Shown here: one piece after another, positions 6,005 through 11,825 of the stretch | Layout of the letters: each line of letters begins with the position of its first letter | How positions within the stretch are numbered: the stretch's first letter is position 1 | IMG/VR virus record: IMGVR_UViG_3300034063_000357 | Span: 1-45,445 of that record | DNA from: a virus | Reading direction: 5' to 3' (one strand) | Length of the DNA: 45,445 bases | The notes under the pieces: model-generated | What the model saw: the letters and a program-made list of their open reading frames with translations, nothing else | Told to the model about the DNA's origin: nothing | The model's database searches: none | Position numbers and translations under genes: made by a program

Positions 6005-6400
6005 CTACTCCATAAAAGTCCAAATGAATACTATTGAGTTATCAGTAGTAGTTTCAAGGCTAACTTTAGCTATTGCATTACCTACATAGAATCTCCATTC
6101 TGTAGGTGACATTATAACTAATTCTTTGTTATATCTTTCAACATAATATTGAACATCAATAGTATTTTTAGGTACAATCATTGATAATATACAGTTATTA
6201 TTACTGTCAAATAGATGTTTGATGAATGCTTTGTTCATTTCTATTGTTAGAACATTATTTCCTTCAAACTTATCTTTAGTGACAGAATAGTTTTCCGCAT
6301 ATTCTTGATTAACCTCATAAAAGTTTCTCCCAAGCCTAGCTTGAGAAAAAGCTGGTGCTACTATAGAAAGTAACACCAGCATGATAACCAATTTCTTCAT
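6005..6400 (-). CDS. Secreted or periplasmic protein, 131 aa
   Basis: The N-terminus MKKLVIMLVLLSIVAPAFSQ is a textbook signal peptide (two Lys, 13 hydrophobic residues, AFS-Q cleavage site near residue 19/20). The mature part, about 111 residues, is rich in Asn, Glu and Val and has no Cys. A leaderless phage protein would not need export, so it probably acts in the host periplasm or envelope, for example in superinfection exclusion or envelope stress during infection; that role is inference. It is preceded by a gene for a small membrane protein with overlapping ATGA, so both are made together. Confidence 0.78.
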   Translation of the reverse strand: MKKLVIMLVLLSIVAPAFSQARLGRNFYEVNQEYAENYSVTKDKFEGNNVLTIEMNKAFIKHLFDSNNNCILSMIVPKNTIDVQYYVERYNKELVIMSPTEWRFYVGNAIAKVSLETTTDNSIVFIWTFME

Positions 6401-6573
6401 CTCCTTTTATCAAATTTGTATAAAGAGATAAATAACTCATATGTATCTTCTAAGATATCATAGAGTTCTTTGTTAAAGGTTACTAGTACTCCTATAGCTA
6501 AAATTCCTATTACAGGAACAAGAAATGTAGCAAGTACAATACGCATTAAAAATGGAAAGATAACTTTAAGCAT
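6397..6573 (-). CDS. Small membrane protein, 58 aa
   Basis: An ATG at 6573 opens a 58-codon frame that ends in ATGA overlap with the secreted-protein gene. It reads MLKVIFPFLMRIVLATFLVP followed by VIGILAIGVLVTFN and a charged C-terminal tail ending KFDKRR. One long or two short membrane segments cover residues 4-34. The A-rich leader AACCAAAAATCAT just before the ATG is also present before the 6585-6788 gene's ATG, which supports this start. Function unknown. Confidence 0.7.
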   Translation of the reverse strand: MLKVIFPFLMRIVLATFLVPVIGILAIGVLVTFNKELYDILEDTYELFISLYKFDKRR

Positions 6574-6584
6574 GATTTTTGGTT

Positions 6585-6788
6585 TTATTCGTCAGTATTT
6601 TTGTGAATTATGTAAACAGTTGAGACAATAAGATAAGCAATACCAAAGAACCATGTAGGACTATGCTGGAATTCCTTAAAATCAGTCATAAAAGTTATTG
6701 ACAATGCAAAATTAATAAAGCTAGTAGCTACTAGCATAAATAATAGATTGCCTAATAACAAAAGAATTAGTCTAAAAAAAGATTTCAT
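6585..6788 (-). CDS. Small two-segment membrane protein, 67 aa
   Basis: 67 residues with two hydrophobic stretches: RLILLLLGNLLFMLVATSFI (about 6-25) and FFGIAYLIVSTVYII (about 47-61), a basic start and an acidic end. The leader has the same AACCAAAAATCAT block as the next gene. Together with 6397-6573 and 6005-6400 it forms a three-gene envelope cluster. Holin-like architecture is possible, but a clear holin is present in the late block (27698-28162). Confidence 0.72.
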   Translation of the reverse strand: MKSFFRLILLLLGNLLFMLVATSFINFALSITFMTDFKEFQHSPTWFFGIAYLIVSTVYIIHKNTDE

Positions 6789-6802
6789 AAAAATGATTTT
6801 TG

Positions 6803-6833
6803 GTTATTCCCACACTATAGTAGTAGGATTCAC
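6803..6833 (-). promoter_or_regulatory. 31-bp intergenic motif, copy 1
   Basis: On the minus strand GTGAATCCTACTACTATAG then TGTGGGAATAAC. A close relative occurs at 7400-7430. Both fill or sit in the gap just upstream of a minus-strand gene, so a promoter or operator for the genes to the left is likely. Which polymerase reads it is unknown. Confidence 0.4.
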
Positions 6834-6834
6834 T

Positions 6835-7116
6835 TTATTCATCAAATCTATCATCATCTTCATCAGATGGATAAGATTCGTGAAATTCTTGAGCCATATC
6901 ACCATTTAAAATAAACGATGCAGAACTACGTTCAGCTTTTCTTTTTCTAATCAAAGCATTATACTCGTCTACAAGCTCATTAGCTTGTTTTACAACATTA
7001 GCATTATGTTTAATTAAATGTTTAAAAGCATTACGAAGGTGGTTAATATCCATATCATCTACGGATATTAACTCACCATTACGTTGTTTCCAGTAAACTA
7101 CTTCTTTATCCTTCAT
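6835..7116 (-). CDS. Hypothetical charged helical protein, 93 aa
   Basis: 93 residues, strongly charged, predicted helical from KEVVYWKQRNGELISVDDMD through a long Lys/Glu/Ala helix to an acidic tail (YPSDEDDDRFDE). The central NAFKHLIKHNANVVKQANEL segment could form a coiled coil. No enzyme motif. It overlaps the upstream gene by 11 bases. Confidence 0.7.
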   Translation of the reverse strand: MKDKEVVYWKQRNGELISVDDMDINHLRNAFKHLIKHNANVVKQANELVDEYNALIRKRKAERSSASFILNGDMAQEFHESYPSDEDDDRFDE

Positions 7117-7357
7117 AAGTCTGATTTTCTAAAGAGTTAAGTTCACATTCCTTTTTTAAATCTATTAATTCATTTAAAAAAACATTTAAACTTTCAAATG
7201 AGTTAAAAACTTTAGTGTTATTGGTACTAAATTTTTCATGCCAGTGGTATGTTACAGATAATACTTCATTAGTAACTCTGTTCATTTTAACATGAGTTGA
7301 AACATATCCTATTTCAACTTTTTCCCAACAGTTTGCTATTGATATTATATTTTCCAT
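7106..7357 (-). CDS. Hypothetical protein, 83 aa
   Basis: 83 residues (MENIISIANCWEKVEIGYVS ... KKECELNSLENQTYEG): beta-rich first half, helical second half. No domain recognised. It is the first gene left of the long gene-free block A and has the second copy of the 31-bp motif 43 bases upstream, which is the best promoter candidate for it. Confidence 0.68.
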   Translation of the reverse strand: MENIISIANCWEKVEIGYVSTHVKMNRVTNEVLSVTYHWHEKFSTNNTKVFNSFESLNVFLNELIDLKKECELNSLENQTYEG

Positions 7358-7399
7358 TGTATTTACATATTATTACAACTTGCCAGTTGCTTGTTAATT

Positions 7400-7430
7400 G
7401 TTATTCATCCACTAGAGTAGGATGATTCAC
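7400..7430 (-). promoter_or_regulatory. 31-bp intergenic motif, copy 2
   Basis: On the minus strand GTGAATCATCCTACTCTAG then TGGATGAATAAC. It matches copy 1 at 6803-6833 over most positions, and this copy can also form a TCATCC/GGATGA hairpin. It sits between gene-free block A and the 7106-7357 gene. Confidence 0.4.
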
Positions 7431-7573
7431 TGTGTTTTACACCTAAAACTTTGATAAAGGTTTAACAAACCTATAAAGTACTGCAGCACATTTTGTGTTA
7501 TTCTGCATTGTTCTTAAATCAAAGAAAAACTGGTGCCCTCAACAACTTGGGAAGTTATTAAGTTTTTTACCCC

Positions 7574-7680
7574 TCTGCACTCAGTTGTAATAACAGTGGT
7601 GCGGCTTAAAGATTCCGTTATACTGCTTTAACAGGTTTCTTAGTCCCTGTTTCACTATTACAACTGCTCACCCTTGGGAG
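7574..7680 (-). repeat. Paired RNA element, copy 1
   Basis: On the minus strand CCCAAGGGTGAGCAG runs into TTGTAATA, followed 63 bases later by TATTACAACTG then AGTGCAGAG. CAGTTGTAATA (7656-7666) pairs perfectly with TATTACAACTG (7582-7592), 11 bp. The loop holds its own hairpin AACAGG/CCTGTT. Confidence 0.55.
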
Positions 7681-7834
7681 CTGATTAATCAGTGTTCTCT
7701 ACATTCAATGATGAAAAGAATGATGGGAATTGAACCCATATTAATCAGGTGGTTTTACATCTTATCTATGCTCATGCATTATAACTCAATAAGAAGTCTT
7801 TATATCCACGTGAGAATGGTGCATTAATAATCTC

Positions 7835-7970
7835 TCTGCACTCAGTTGTAATATTAAAAGTCTTTAATTTTCTATCATTGTTAGAGACAATAACAGACTG
7901 AATGTTTTAGATTCTCTAAATCTTTCAGACTCACAACATACAATGTATTACAACTGTTCACCTTGCGGTT
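7835..7970 (-). repeat. Paired RNA element, copy 2
   Basis: The same arrangement as copy 1: CCGCAAGGTGAACAG into TTGTAATA, a 92-base loop of unrelated sequence, then TATTACAACTGAGTGCAGAG. The stem 7946-7956 with 7843-7853 is again 11 bp perfect. The edges are conserved while the loop differs, as expected for a repeated structural RNA module. Confidence 0.55.
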
Positions 7971-8060
7971 AGTGAAGAGAGAAAGATTGTTTTGCAAAAT
8001 TTACCCATCCACGATTTACAGAGGCTTTGGACTCTCAAGTATAAATACTTGGCTGTGTTA

Positions 8061-8096
8061 GTAAAAAGTAACAGAATGGACTTTGTTCTGTTACTT
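8061..8096 (-). terminator. Strong terminator after the 8134-8556 gene
   Basis: Arms AAGTAACAGAA and TTCTGTTACTT, perfect 11-bp stem, 9-base loop, followed on the minus strand by TTTTTAC. It lies 38 bases past the stop codon of the 140-residue gene and separates it from block A. Confidence 0.8.
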
Positions 8097-8133
8097 ATAC
8101 TTGCGAATTCTCGCTACATTTGATTGAATTACA

Positions 8134-8556
8134 TCATAAAGTAGTTTGAAATGAAGTTGGATTAGGTTCAACATGCATGTATTTAACCTTTGGAGGTCTT
8201 GTATATCCTCCTTGAGCGTACTCATCAGGCTTGAGATTATGTTCTCCAGCATTACGAGTATAGACACCTTCTAAATAGTAATCACAATAGTCCTTTTGTG
8301 AGCTATTCATAAGATGTATGAATTTCTTAGCATCTTTATCTCTGATAAGATAAAAATCTCTTGATTCACCATCTTCCTCATAAATAGGTTTAGATAAATC
8401 ATAGTTAGAAGTAATTCCCCAAAATGATACCATAATATATGGTGGTTCATCATTAGGAAATGTATTTTTATGGATAATTGTATATCCTTCTACTTTTTGT
8501 CCAAAATACGGAAATAACAAAAAGAGTTCTCTTAATTTGTTCATTGTTTTAGTCAT
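8134..8556 (-). CDS. Hypothetical protein, 140 aa, isolated between two gene-free blocks
   Basis: 140 residues (MTKTMNKLRELFLLFPYFGQ ... PNPTSFQTTL). A second in-frame Met at residue 5 is a possible start. The sequence has aromatic and acidic clusters, VSFWGITSNYDLSKPIYEED and YCDYYLEGVYTRNAGEH, and no signal peptide, membrane segment or known catalytic motif. It is the only convincing gene in a 2-kb interval; it has its own terminator, and block B forms its upstream leader region. The isolation suggests a link to the RNAs, for instance an RNA-binding partner, but that is only a guess. Confidence 0.72.
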   Translation of the reverse strand: MTKTMNKLRELFLLFPYFGQKVEGYTIIHKNTFPNDEPPYIMVSFWGITSNYDLSKPIYEEDGESRDFYLIRDKDAKKFIHLMNSSQKDYCDYYLEGVYTRNAGEHNLKPDEYAQGGYTRPPKVKYMHVEPNPTSFQTTL

Positions 8557-8791
8557 TCAGATTATCCTGCTAATAGACCACAGCAGTTGAGTTTGAGCTA
8601 CCATTTATTTATACTCTTTGGTAACCTTCAAGAGGTGTAGATTTTTTTCTATTCTTTATCCCATATAAGAAAAAATAACTACTAAAAAAGAATGTTGGCT
8701 GATTTAACAGCTTGTTGAGGACTCGCAATCTTTGGTATATCGCTTACAAGGTTAGTATTTTCCCCCTGTCAGGTGTTAGTTCTCATATAAA

Positions 8792-8845
8792 TGGGATTCA
8801 ACAGATTACCAGTCTGCATCATGTGGCTTAACACATATACTCCCA
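8792..8845 (-). other. tRNA-like fold with Thr(GGU)-type anticodon arm, no T-arm
   Basis: Minus strand: outer stem TGGGA/TCCCA, a D-arm-like hairpin ATGTG/CACAT, then GCAGA-CTGGTAA-TCTGT, a 5-bp stem (one G-U) with a 7-base loop having U33 and A37-A38 and anticodon GGU. There is no room for a T-arm. Could be a tRNA relic, a minimal tRNA mimic or chance. Confidence 0.35.
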
Positions 8846-9020
8846 AATGTTTATGGTTGGTCACAAACCATTAAGCATCTACCTCTGTGACTTTCTTGAG
8901 ATAGGATAAGCATTTTGCTTTTAAAGTTATGTAACTTCCACAACATATCAAGTTGCTTATAACTGCATGGTTTTTAAGTCTGCACTAACCCAAGATTACA
9001 CTCTTCTAAAGTGTTTGATA

Positions 9021-9066
9021 TTATGCTTAGTCCAATTAGGATTAGAGATTAGAAGTCTCTGCATAA
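9021..9066 (-). other. tRNA-like fold with Arg(UCU)-type anticodon arm, no D-arm
   Basis: Minus strand: outer stem TTATGC/GCATAA, directly followed by AGAGA-CTTCTAA-TCTCT (5-bp stem, loop identical to that of the real tRNA-Arg at 4279-4350), then AATCC-TAATT-GGACT (four pairs and one mismatch). It mimics an anticodon arm plus T-arm without a D-arm in 46 nt. Confidence 0.33.
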
Positions 9067-9398
9067 AATCTTGTAGTAGCCCCACATGCTTGTCAAGGTT
9101 TATCAACCTTAAAGAAAAAACTAGTATTATTTTCAGCCGTTTAACTAGTATAAGCTGTTGCACATTTGGTATTTCTACCTACAATGAATTGTGCGATACA
9201 TTGATTTTAACATCATCAATCTGAGAACTATCGTTTGTTCAAGTTAACTCAGTTTTTGCTATATACTTAATTAAGACACAACAAGAGATATAGCTTATCT
9301 TGGAGTGAATTAGCAGATGGGTTGATAATCAACCACTTACAACAAATCCTGCAAGAACTTTGAAGTCCTTACAGGATAGTTGGAGTGATCTGGTGAGC

Positions 9399-9425
9399 AA
9401 AAAAGGAAGCACTTATAGTGCTTCC
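9399..9425 (-). terminator. Terminator overlapping the stop codon of the 9413-9673 gene
   Basis: Minus strand GGAAGCAC-TATAA-GTGCTTCC followed by TTTTTT. The 8-bp GC-rich stem includes the stop codon of the gene. A textbook intrinsic terminator. Confidence 0.88.
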
Positions 9426-9673
9426 CAAATTGCTTGTGCATCCTTAGAAGAAAGACGATAAACGGTAAATTCCTTATTATCTTTATTCTTCTTAACATCT
9501 GCAATAGGTCTAATTGCTTCTGCAATTTTACCTGATTTATGAAGTGCATCTGCAATTAAGCAGATAAGCTTCATAGAGTTTGACGACCATTCATCTTCAA
9601 GTAAAGCATCAATGGTAGTCGTGGATTTTGGCTGTGAGGAGAATCCGAAACCTCTTTTGTTTTCTAATGCCAT
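9413..9673 (-). CDS. First leftward gene, hypothetical, 86 aa
   Basis: 86 residues: MALENKRGFGFSSQPKSTTT, an acidic helix (IDALLEDEWSSNSMKLICLI), then ADVKKNKDNKEFTVYRLSSK and DAQAIWEAL. No domain recognised. It is the first gene leftward of the divergent G-rich region and a monocistronic unit with a terminator on its stop codon. This promoter-proximal position suggests strong early expression. Codons such as GAC, CGT and TCC are more mixed than in neighbouring small genes. Confidence 0.75.
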   Translation of the reverse strand: MALENKRGFGFSSQPKSTTTIDALLEDEWSSNSMKLICLIADALHKSGKIAEAIRPIADVKKNKDNKEFTVYRLSSKDAQAIWEAL

Positions 9674-9782
9674 AAGACAATAATTTTGGTATCAATTTTA
9701 AGCGGGGGTGCTTTTGGTAGGTGGAACCCATTTACATACACCAAGTTTTTTTAAAGTGGTGGGGGTATGTTATAAAAGGGGT

Positions 9783-9875
9783 GGGGGGTACTTATTATAA
9801 GTACCTGGACTAGGGGGGTGACTTGTGTAAAATTTACACAGGTTGGGGGGTGACTTGGGGGGTAACTTAGGGGGG
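9783..9875 (+). repeat. G6-run iterons, G-quadruplex potential
   Basis: Five runs of six G (9783-9788, 9813-9818, 9845-9850, 9857-9862, 9870-9875). The unit GGGGGGTGACTT occurs at 9813 and 9845, and with one change (GGGGGGTAACTT) at 9857, the last two in direct tandem. The last three runs are 6-7 bases apart, and with a fourth run 26 bases away could form an intermolecular or long-loop G-quadruplex. Confidence 0.75.
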
Positions 9876-10085
9876 TTATAATTGAAAGGGGTCTCCTCTT
9901 TAATAAAACACCTCCCCCTAAGGTTTTAATTTTAACGAAGTGTTGCGGAGTTCTATGAAGTAGTTCTAGTAGAATCTACGATTAGAACGAAATTTTTATG
10001 AGAAAAGTTGCAATTTTAACATCTTTGCCAATAACTATACAGGATTGTTAATATCTTTTCTATTCTATATCTGAAAGATTTATCT

Positions 10086-10093
10086 TAGCTTTG
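10086..10093 (+). promoter_or_regulatory. Bacteroides-type -7 box TAGCTTTG
   Basis: TAGCTTTG fits the TAnnTTTG box of the Bacteroidota primary sigma factor, 26 bases before the first rightward ATG (10120). A clear -33 TTTG is not seen at the usual spacing. The similar TAGATTTGTG at 18141 precedes the scaffold gene. Confidence 0.5.
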
Positions 10094-10119
10094 TGTTGTA
10101 ATAACTTAATAACTTTAAA

Positions 10120-10557
10120 ATGGATAAAACTAAAGCACAAATGATTCACCACAAGATTGATTCTTTAGGTGAAGGTATGGCCAGAAGAATGATGGAAGTT
10201 TATAATGAGTTAGCAAATCTTAGATTTGTGATGACTACTGTTGTAAATCAGAATAGAGATTCTATGGCTGAGGTAAATGAAGAAGATGTCTTGGAAGAAC
10301 TGAAGGAGTATTACTTGGTATCTGATGAGATAGCTATTAACATTCCAACTGAAACTTTTGTAAGGTTCAATTTGATTACAAGGACTTATGAACTGCAAGA
10401 AGCAACTGAAGAAGGAAAGTTTACGTTTAAGTTCAAAGGCATTGTTGTTGATGAGAATCTTCAGAAGGACCATACCTTTGAAGCTGCTAATGAACAACAT
10501 GCTTGGCAGCTACTAAGAGAAGTCCTTATTAACAATGCAAAGAATCAACAGGCTTAA
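10120..10557 (+). CDS. First rightward gene, hypothetical, 145 aa
   Basis: 145 residues, helical N-terminal half (KAQMIHHKIDSLGEGMARRM, then a Met/Asn-rich coiled region), acidic EEDVLEELKEYY, then a beta-rich second half and a helical end. No domain recognised. It leads the rightward operon that runs into the packaging genes, and its end overlaps the next gene by 23 bases. Confidence 0.75.
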   Translation: MDKTKAQMIHHKIDSLGEGMARRMMEVYNELANLRFVMTTVVNQNRDSMAEVNEEDVLEELKEYYLVSDEIAINIPTETFVRFNLITRTYELQEATEEGKFTFKFKGIVVDENLQKDHTFEAANEQHAWQLLREVLINNAKNQQA

Positions 10558-10741
10558 TACTTTATTTTTCGGAGATGACCTGGAGTATTTGATTTCAGTT
10601 AAGGAAAGAATACTTACAGTATTAGACGAAAAGAAAGATAATTATACCTATGAGTATTCTATATATGCTAATGAAAAAGGATGGTTCTTTAATGTAAACA
10701 TTTATCATATAGATAGTGATGGAACAGCCCAGGATTTATGA
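10535..10741 (+). CDS. Small hypothetical protein, 68 aa
   Basis: 68 residues (MQRINRLNTLFFGDDLEYLI ... YHIDSDGTAQDL) with a helix then beta strands. It overlaps both neighbours (23 bases each), which supports translation in the compact operon. Its middle (TYEYSIYANEKGWFFNVNIY) resembles the layout of the next gene, YPRIWYEVTLQSS... VTVHIG, so they may be distant paralogues. Function unknown. Confidence 0.65.
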   Translation: MQRINRLNTLFFGDDLEYLISVKERILTVLDEKKDNYTYEYSIYANEKGWFFNVNIYHIDSDGTAQDL

Positions 10742-10919
10742 GTTTACAGACCTTAAGAAGGCTATGAACTATTACACTACTATGGAAATAAAGCTTAAGG
10801 AGAATGCTAGTATGTATCCTAGGATATGGTATGAAGTAACTTTACAAAGTTCAAACCTAACAGGCAAGCATCTTGTTACAGTGCATATAGGAGTACATAA
10901 AAATAACGAAGAGTTTTAA
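10719..10919 (+). CDS. Small hypothetical protein, 66 aa
   Basis: Start taken at the ATG at 10719 rather than the GTG one codon upstream. The 66 residues (MEQPRIYEFTDLKKAMNYYT ... VHIGVHKNNEEF) have a helix then two or three beta strands. The stop overlaps the ATG of the next gene (TAATG). No known domain. Confidence 0.65.
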   Translation: MEQPRIYEFTDLKKAMNYYTTMEIKLKENASMYPRIWYEVTLQSSNLTGKHLVTVHIGVHKNNEEF

Positions 10920-11218
10920 TGGAACTGAAATGTCTTGAGTTTTTATATAAGGAAGAGCCTGTCTATGATAAGGAGGGTAATCCTATAGATGTGAAAGAGG
11001 TTCCAGTTAAATTAGGATTCATTACAAAAATGGAAGTAGATGAAGAAGATATCCTTGCTTTTAAGGAGTTGTCTAATAGCAAAGGTAATATCTATAAGCA
11101 GAGGTGCTTGATTCATCATAGGACTTTAGGTAATATGGTGGTCAAGCACTCCTTCCAAGAACTTAAAAAGATAGCTAAGAAAAAACAAGTTACAGTAAAA
11201 GGATTTTATGGTAAGTAA
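10919..11218 (+). CDS. Hypothetical protein, 99 aa
   Basis: 99 residues, acidic first half (KEEPVYDKEGNPIDVKEVPV) and basic end (QELKKIAKKKQVTVKGFYGK). Two Cys and two His (CLIHH) are spaced too loosely for a clear zinc site. It is in frame-overlap with both neighbours. Basic C-terminus would allow nucleic-acid contact, but nothing more can be said. Confidence 0.68.
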   Translation: MELKCLEFLYKEEPVYDKEGNPIDVKEVPVKLGFITKMEVDEEDILAFKELSNSKGNIYKQRCLIHHRTLGNMVVKHSFQELKKIAKKKQVTVKGFYGK

Positions 11219-11408
11219 TCAAGAAAATATTATTATTATCGAAAACTTGATAAAAGAGTATGAGGTAAAAATTAATGAACTATCCAAAGTACTTAGGTCA
11301 TTAAAGCTTGAGGATGATATAGAGGATAGAGGAGTACCTGCTTATAGAGTTACTGCAACTAATAATATTCCCCTTAAGTGGGAACAAACTGACACTAAAG
11401 AATATTAA
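11208..11408 (+). CDS. Small coiled-coil protein, 66 aa
   Basis: 66 residues; 5-34 are a heptad-like helix (NIIIIENLIKEYEVKINELS, then KVLRSLKLEDD), followed by a polar tail. Overlaps the preceding gene by 11 bases and ends one base before the next start. Probably a small oligomer or partner protein. Function unknown. Confidence 0.62.
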   Translation: MVSNQENIIIIENLIKEYEVKINELSKVLRSLKLEDDIEDRGVPAYRVTATNNIPLKWEQTDTKEY

Positions 11409-11409
11409 A

Positions 11410-11607
11410 ATGGGAAAGACATTTACAAACATGAATGGAGAACCTCAGAGAACTGAAGTATCTGATGCATATGATAGAGCTATGGTATGTGCTACCAATG
11501 GGAACTATTGTTTAAAGGGTTGTAATTATACTGAAGATAACAAATGCCTTAAGCATGAGATAAGAAAGCAAGAGCTAAAACAAGAATCAAAGAAAGACAA
11601 GAAATGA
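11410..11607 (+). CDS. Small Cys-rich, putative zinc-binding protein, 65 aa
   Basis: 65 residues with VCATNGNYCLKGCNYTEDNK followed by CLKHE: spacing C-x6-C-x3-C-x7-C-x2-H, a plausible zinc knuckle, ahead of a Lys-rich tail (ELKQESKKDKK). Stop overlaps the next ATG by 4 bases. Candidate nucleic-acid-binding or regulatory protein of the rightward leader operon; that role is inferred. Confidence 0.65.
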   Translation: MGKTFTNMNGEPQRTEVSDAYDRAMVCATNGNYCLKGCNYTEDNKCLKHEIRKQELKQESKKDKK

Positions 11608-11825
11608 GTATTCACGAGTTCAAGAATCCTATTCCTGTTGTCGTAGAAGGTAACAAAGATGGCTATGCTATCTATGTTAGGGATTCTGGGACTTTTGAAA
11701 ATGATGTATGGTGTGTAGCTCTATGTGATTCTGGAATAGTTAGACATTATCTAACTGACCAGATTAAAATGTATGCCAATGCTACATTTGGAATTAAAAA
11801 ACAAATTTATGAACAAAAGGTTTAA
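11604..11825 (+). CDS. Small hypothetical protein, 73 aa
   Basis: 73 residues (MSIHEFKNPIPVVVEGNKDG ... KKQIYEQKV), beta-rich with VWCVALCDSGIVRHYLTDQI in the middle. It resembles small conserved proteins encoded just before the terminase region of crAss-like phages, as far as I recall. It overlaps the next gene by 17 bases. Confidence 0.68.
   Translation: MSIHEFKNPIPVVVEGNKDGYAIYVRDSGTFENDVWCVALCDSGIVRHYLTDQIKMYANATFGIKKQIYEQKV

Larger units (their letters stand above)
7431..8060 (-). ncRNA. Gene-free block A: candidate structured noncoding RNA
   Basis: No credible reading frame on either strand. It is bounded upstream by a strong terminator (8061-8096) and downstream by the 31-bp motif, so it looks like its own transcription unit. 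It holds two copies of a long-range stem (see repeat entries), a T-arm-like hairpin at 7723-7739 (ATGGG-TTCAATT-CCCAT on the minus strand) and three of six TGCAGA copies. No full tRNA can be assembled around the T-arm. Possible readings: a large ornate RNA, of the sort (GOLLD, ROOL) known beside phage tRNA genes, or a decayed tRNA array. Neither is proven. Confidence 0.45.
8570..9398 (-). ncRNA. Gene-free block B: candidate structured noncoding RNA
   Basis: About 0.83 kb without a credible gene, cut off from upstream transcription by the terminator at 9399-9425. It contains two tRNA-like folds (8792-8845 and 9021-9066), three TGCAGA copies (8813, 8979, 9058 on the complement), a long imperfect hairpin (9346-9377), a GGTTGA/TCAACC hairpin near 9320, and the direct repeat TTGGAGTGA at 9300 and 9380. 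CTAATCC and GGGTTAG just before one TGCAGA can also pair over distance, as in block A. It may be an independent RNA or the leader of the 8134-8556 gene. Confidence 0.42.
9674..10119. promoter_or_regulatory. Divergent intergenic region (leftward/rightward switch, possible origin)
   Basis: 446 bp without a gene, from which transcription leaves in both directions. The left part is strikingly G-rich on the plus strand in an otherwise AT-rich genome and holds iterons (next entry) and two inverted repeats: GTACTTA-TTA-TAAGTAC (9788-9804) and TGTGTAAA-A-TTTACACA (9824-9840). The right part is AT-rich and contains a promoter-like box before the first rightward gene. Both promoters and possibly a replication origin or packaging-start signal are plausible; none is proven. 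Confidence 0.6.

Noticed and set aside
7700-7790. Full tRNA around the T-arm-like hairpin at 7723-7739
   Set aside because: No matching acceptor strand and no anticodon stem could be found on the minus strand; only the T-arm-like hairpin is kept as an observation.
8967-9224. 85-residue plus-strand frame in block B
   Set aside because: Ser/Cys/Leu-rich without domain pattern, antisense to the surrounding units, overlaps the tRNA-like fold; likely chance.
7431-9398. Group I intron in the gene-free blocks
   Set aside because: TGCAGAGACT and GGGACTA resemble conserved core elements, but no matching set of P3, P4, P6, P7 pairings in the right order was found and no interrupted gene flanks the blocks.
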